Source: Pseudomonas shirazensis (GTDB lineage: Bacteria; Pseudomonadota; Gammaproteobacteria; Pseudomonadales; Pseudomonadaceae). From it: 64,000 bases of DNA. Below the pieces are notes generated by a model, which made no database searches, was not told the origin of the DNA, and saw only the letters and a list, made by a program, of their open reading frames with translations. This document shows, in pieces, positions 62,109 to 64,000 of this stretch (position 1 is its first letter; each line of letters begins with the position of its first letter). The stretch is taken from positions 943,001-1,007,000 of the forward strand of contig NZ_JABWRD020000001.1 of assembly GCF_014268785.2 (NCBI RefSeq), written 5' to 3'. The position numbers and the translations under genes are program-made.

Positions 62109-62506
62109 TGGTTCTCCATTGAGCAGGGTTGACGCTGACCGACTGCTGAAGCTGCCACGGCGCTGGACAACCGTCCAGAGGGTCATAGGGGTAACGCCGC
62201 TATTGTTGTATTAATCTCATCCGTGCATCTATCGCCTGGGGGGTAGTTGCTGCGCCGGGCGTGCTTCAGCTTTAGCGCGACCGCAGCCTGGTCACGGTAA
62301 CCGTGAATATCTGCTGAAATAAACGGTCTGCTTTACGCATGCGCGCGACTCGACGGATAGGGCAGACTGCATAACGTTCTCAACTCAGGCAGGCAACAAG
62401 TGCCGAACCAACCACGTCGGGTGTCCACTGATGGAAGTGGCAACTGAAAACTCCTGTAAGCGCCTAGGTGCCGTGCGAATTCTGCCTCAGCGAAGGGGCC
62501 ATCTCA
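62109..62506. other. Intergenic region between the AraC and PQQ-dehydrogenase-like genes
   Basis: These 398 bases contain the divergent promoters. The one clear element is a perfect inverted repeat TCACGGT-A-ACCGTGA at 62292-62306. Nothing else stands out; no small gene with an RBS was seen. Confidence 0.5.
62292..62306. promoter_or_regulatory. 15-bp inverted repeat TCACGGT-A-ACCGTGA
   Basis: A perfect 7+1+7 palindrome centrally placed in the gap between the AraC regulator (start 62108) and the PQQ-dehydrogenase-like gene (start 62507). Operator function is inferred; the cognate regulator is not known. Confidence 0.5.
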
Positions 62507-64000
62507 ATGCGCTATAACGCCGGTTGGCCTCAGGCGCGCTCAATGATCGCGGTACTCGCCGCTGGCCTGATCACGGCTGGGCTCGCCAGTATCATCCAGA
62601 CGCAGGTGGTACTCAGCGAGCTGATCGACTTGGGGGCGCCGATCACGATGCTGGTAAGGATACGCACGACCCTGGCGGACTTGATGACTTTTGCGCCGGT
62701 CATGATGGCTATTGCAGTGGCAACGCTTACCCCGGCGTTGTTGCTGGCGCATTGGCTATTGCGCAAGGTGACAGCCGTGCCAGGTGCGGTGGTTTTCGCT
62801 GCTGCTTGCGTATGCGCGCTGTGGACGGTGCTCTGGCTGATGCGCTCGGTCATACCGATGCCGCCTATACCCGGCAGCAGAACGCTGCTTGGCCAGGTGT
62901 TGATGTCTTCGCCAGGGATTGTCGCGGGATTGCTGTATGCCCATCTGACCTCGCCGAGGCGTATTGACGAAGGCGGCCGGCCACTGACCGTAGTCGCACT
63001 GATAGGTATTCCGACTCTTCTGTTTTTTGTCACCGCACCTGCCAGCGTCGAGCCACCTGCTGGCGTGGATGCGGCTAGCTACAAGGTGCAGACAGTGGCC
63101 AGTGGGTTGCAGCAGCCGTGGTCGGTTGCACCACTGCCGGATGGCCGCGCATTGGTGACGGAGATGGCAGGGCGGCTGCTGGCCGTGAGCGGCGACGGTT
63201 CAATTGCACAGATAAGCCTTGATGGGCTGCCGTTGTTGTTCCAGCAAGGATCGATTACTGGCTTGATGGATGTCGTACTGGATCCGCAGTTCGAGCACAA
63301 TGGCGTGCTGTACCTGACCATGGGTTACGGCGAGGCGGGCGCCAATGGCACACAGCTGGTGCGGGCCAGACTGGTTGGCAATGCGCTGGATGATGTCCGC
63401 GTGCTGTTCAAATCGACACTCAAGCCCAGCGCTGGCAACAACGGCGGACGTCTGGCATTTCTCGCCGATGAGACCCTGGTGCTGACCGTAGGCGATGGCA
63501 GCACGCGCCGCGAAGAGGCGCAAAACCGGGGCAATTCGCTGGGCAGCGTGGTCAGGCTCGACCGCGATGGCCGGCCACCGGCGGACAATCCCTTCATCGG
63601 TCAGGCAGGCACCGCTGCCGAGCTCTACAGCCTGGGCCATCGCAACCCGCAGGGCATCGCGGTCGATCCTGCAACCGGCGAGTTGCTGCTCAGCGAACAC
63701 GGCCCCCGCGGTGGTGACGAGATCAATCAGATAGTGCCGGGCGGCAACTATGGCTGGCCCATCGTTACCGGCGGAGTTGACTATCCGTTTGCGCAGGTAA
63801 CACCACTACGTCAGCTGGCGGGCTATCAAGATCCAGTCGTGCAGTGGACACCATCGATCGCACCGGCCGGCCTTGCCGTCTATCGCGGCACGATGTTCCC
63901 AGACTGGCGTGGCAATTTGCTGGTACCTGCGCTCAAGGAACGGGCGGTGCGTCGAGTATTGCGCAACGGCCGCCAAGTGGTCGGGCAGCAACTGCTGCTG
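62507..64000 (+). CDS. Membrane-anchored PQQ-dependent sugar dehydrogenase-like protein (3' end cut)
   Basis: The frame is open from ATG 62507 (GAAGGGG upstream) to the right edge, 498 codons without stop. Residues 1-180 are hydrophobic with about 5 spans (about 12-34, 58-85, 91-112, 127-147, 160-178). From about 190 follows a soluble aldose-dehydrogenase (YliI/sGDH) beta-propeller: GLQQPWSVAPLPDGRALVTE, SLGHRNPQGIAVDP, LLSEHGPRGGDEIN (PQQ/calcium site) and NYGWP. The usual catalytic His in NHFGGR is absent: the sequence is SAGNNGGR (308-314). Fusion of a membrane domain to this propeller is unusual; the enzyme may be inactive or act otherwise. Confidence 0.85.
   Translation, partial: MRYNAGWPQARSMIAVLAAGLITAGLASIIQTQVVLSELIDLGAPITMLVRIRTTLADLMTFAPVMMAIAVATLTPALLLAHWLLRKVTAVPGAVVFAAACVCALWTVLWLMRSVIPMPPIPGSRTLLGQVLMSSPGIVAGLLYAHLTSPRRIDEGGRPLTVVALIGIPTLLFFVTAPASVEPPAGVDAASYKVQTVASGLQQPWSVAPLPDGRALVTEMAGRLLAVSGDGSIAQISLDGLPLLFQQGSITGLMDVVLDPQFEHNGVLYLTMGYGEAGANGTQLVRARLVGNALDDVRVLFKSTLKPSAGNNGGRLAFLADETLVLTVGDGSTRREEAQNRGNSLGSVVRLDRDGRPPADNPFIGQAGTAAELYSLGHRNPQGIAVDPATGELLLSEHGPRGGDEINQIVPGGNYGWPIVTGGVDYPFAQVTPLRQLAGYQDPVVQWTPSIAPAGLAVYRGTMFPDWRGNLLVPALKERAVRRVLRNGRQVVGQQLLL

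Noticed and set aside
1..64000. tRNA, rRNA, CRISPR, insertion sequence or prophage
   Set aside because: No transposase, integrase or phage protein was recognised, no regular short repeats with spacers were seen, and no cloverleaf or rRNA stretch was noticed by eye.

Overview
The window looks like chromosomal DNA of a Pseudomonas of the P. putida/fluorescens type. The DNA is GC-rich, genes are densely packed, and many families typical of that genus occur: ptxS-kguEKTD, OprD porin, DUF2790, DUF6482, TIGR02450, MHS/AAHS/ACS transporters and about eight LysR regulators. No rRNA, tRNA, CRISPR array, insertion sequence or phage gene was seen. Almost everything is transport, catabolism and its local control.

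Layout. 0-7 kb: the end of a molybdenum hydroxylase, a PqqU/YncD-type TonB receptor, RidA, TrmK, two small exported proteins, a LysR regulator and an MFS carrier. 7.1-13.4 kb: a LysR regulator divergent from a tightly coupled six-gene operon (ketopantoate-reductase-like, VOC, MaoC, CaiB-type CoA-transferase, AroE-like, AroQ-like), then an AEC permease. 13.4-16.2 kb: an EmrB/EmrA-type efflux pair. 16.3-23.7 kb: a three-subunit periplasmic molybdenum hydroxylase (2Fe-2S, Mo subunit, tri-haem cytochrome c) with XdhC and two LysR regulators. 23.8-25.9 kb: a soluble PAS chemoreceptor, a TIGR02450 protein, a DUF6482 protein and a photolyase/cryptochrome remnant. Two TRTACA-N12-TGTACA sites suggest that this cluster is light-controlled.

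26-36 kb: a membrane chemoreceptor, then an amino-acid cluster with a cystathionine gamma-synthase-like enzyme, permease, LysR, threonine-synthase-like enzyme, Lrp, homoserine dehydrogenase without an ACT domain, and an aldehyde dehydrogenase. The last two could turn homoserine into aspartate. 36-41.2 kb: ptxS and kguEKTD for 2-ketogluconate, with two perfect PtxS-type operators. 41.3-45.4 kb: a GntR-SDR-BKACE-MFS operon that probably handles a beta-hydroxy acid. 45.4-51.8 kb: a lipoprotein, a large HD-GYP sensor with an insertion in its catalytic domain, and two convergent MFS carriers. 51.9-54.8 kb: a LysR regulator divergent from an MHS symporter and a second AroQ-like gene. 54.9-62.1 kb: a P-loop kinase, then OprD porin, acyl-CoA ligase, nitroreductase and aromatic-acid carrier under an AraC regulator. 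62.5-64 kb: a PQQ sugar-dehydrogenase-like propeller fused to a membrane domain, running off the end.

The least explained parts are the six-gene AroE/AroQ/CoA-transferase operon, the homoserine cassette, the light-type operators with a decayed cryptochrome, and the membrane-fused PQQ-like protein that has lost the usual catalytic histidine. All function calls come from reading the sequence; no database search was run.
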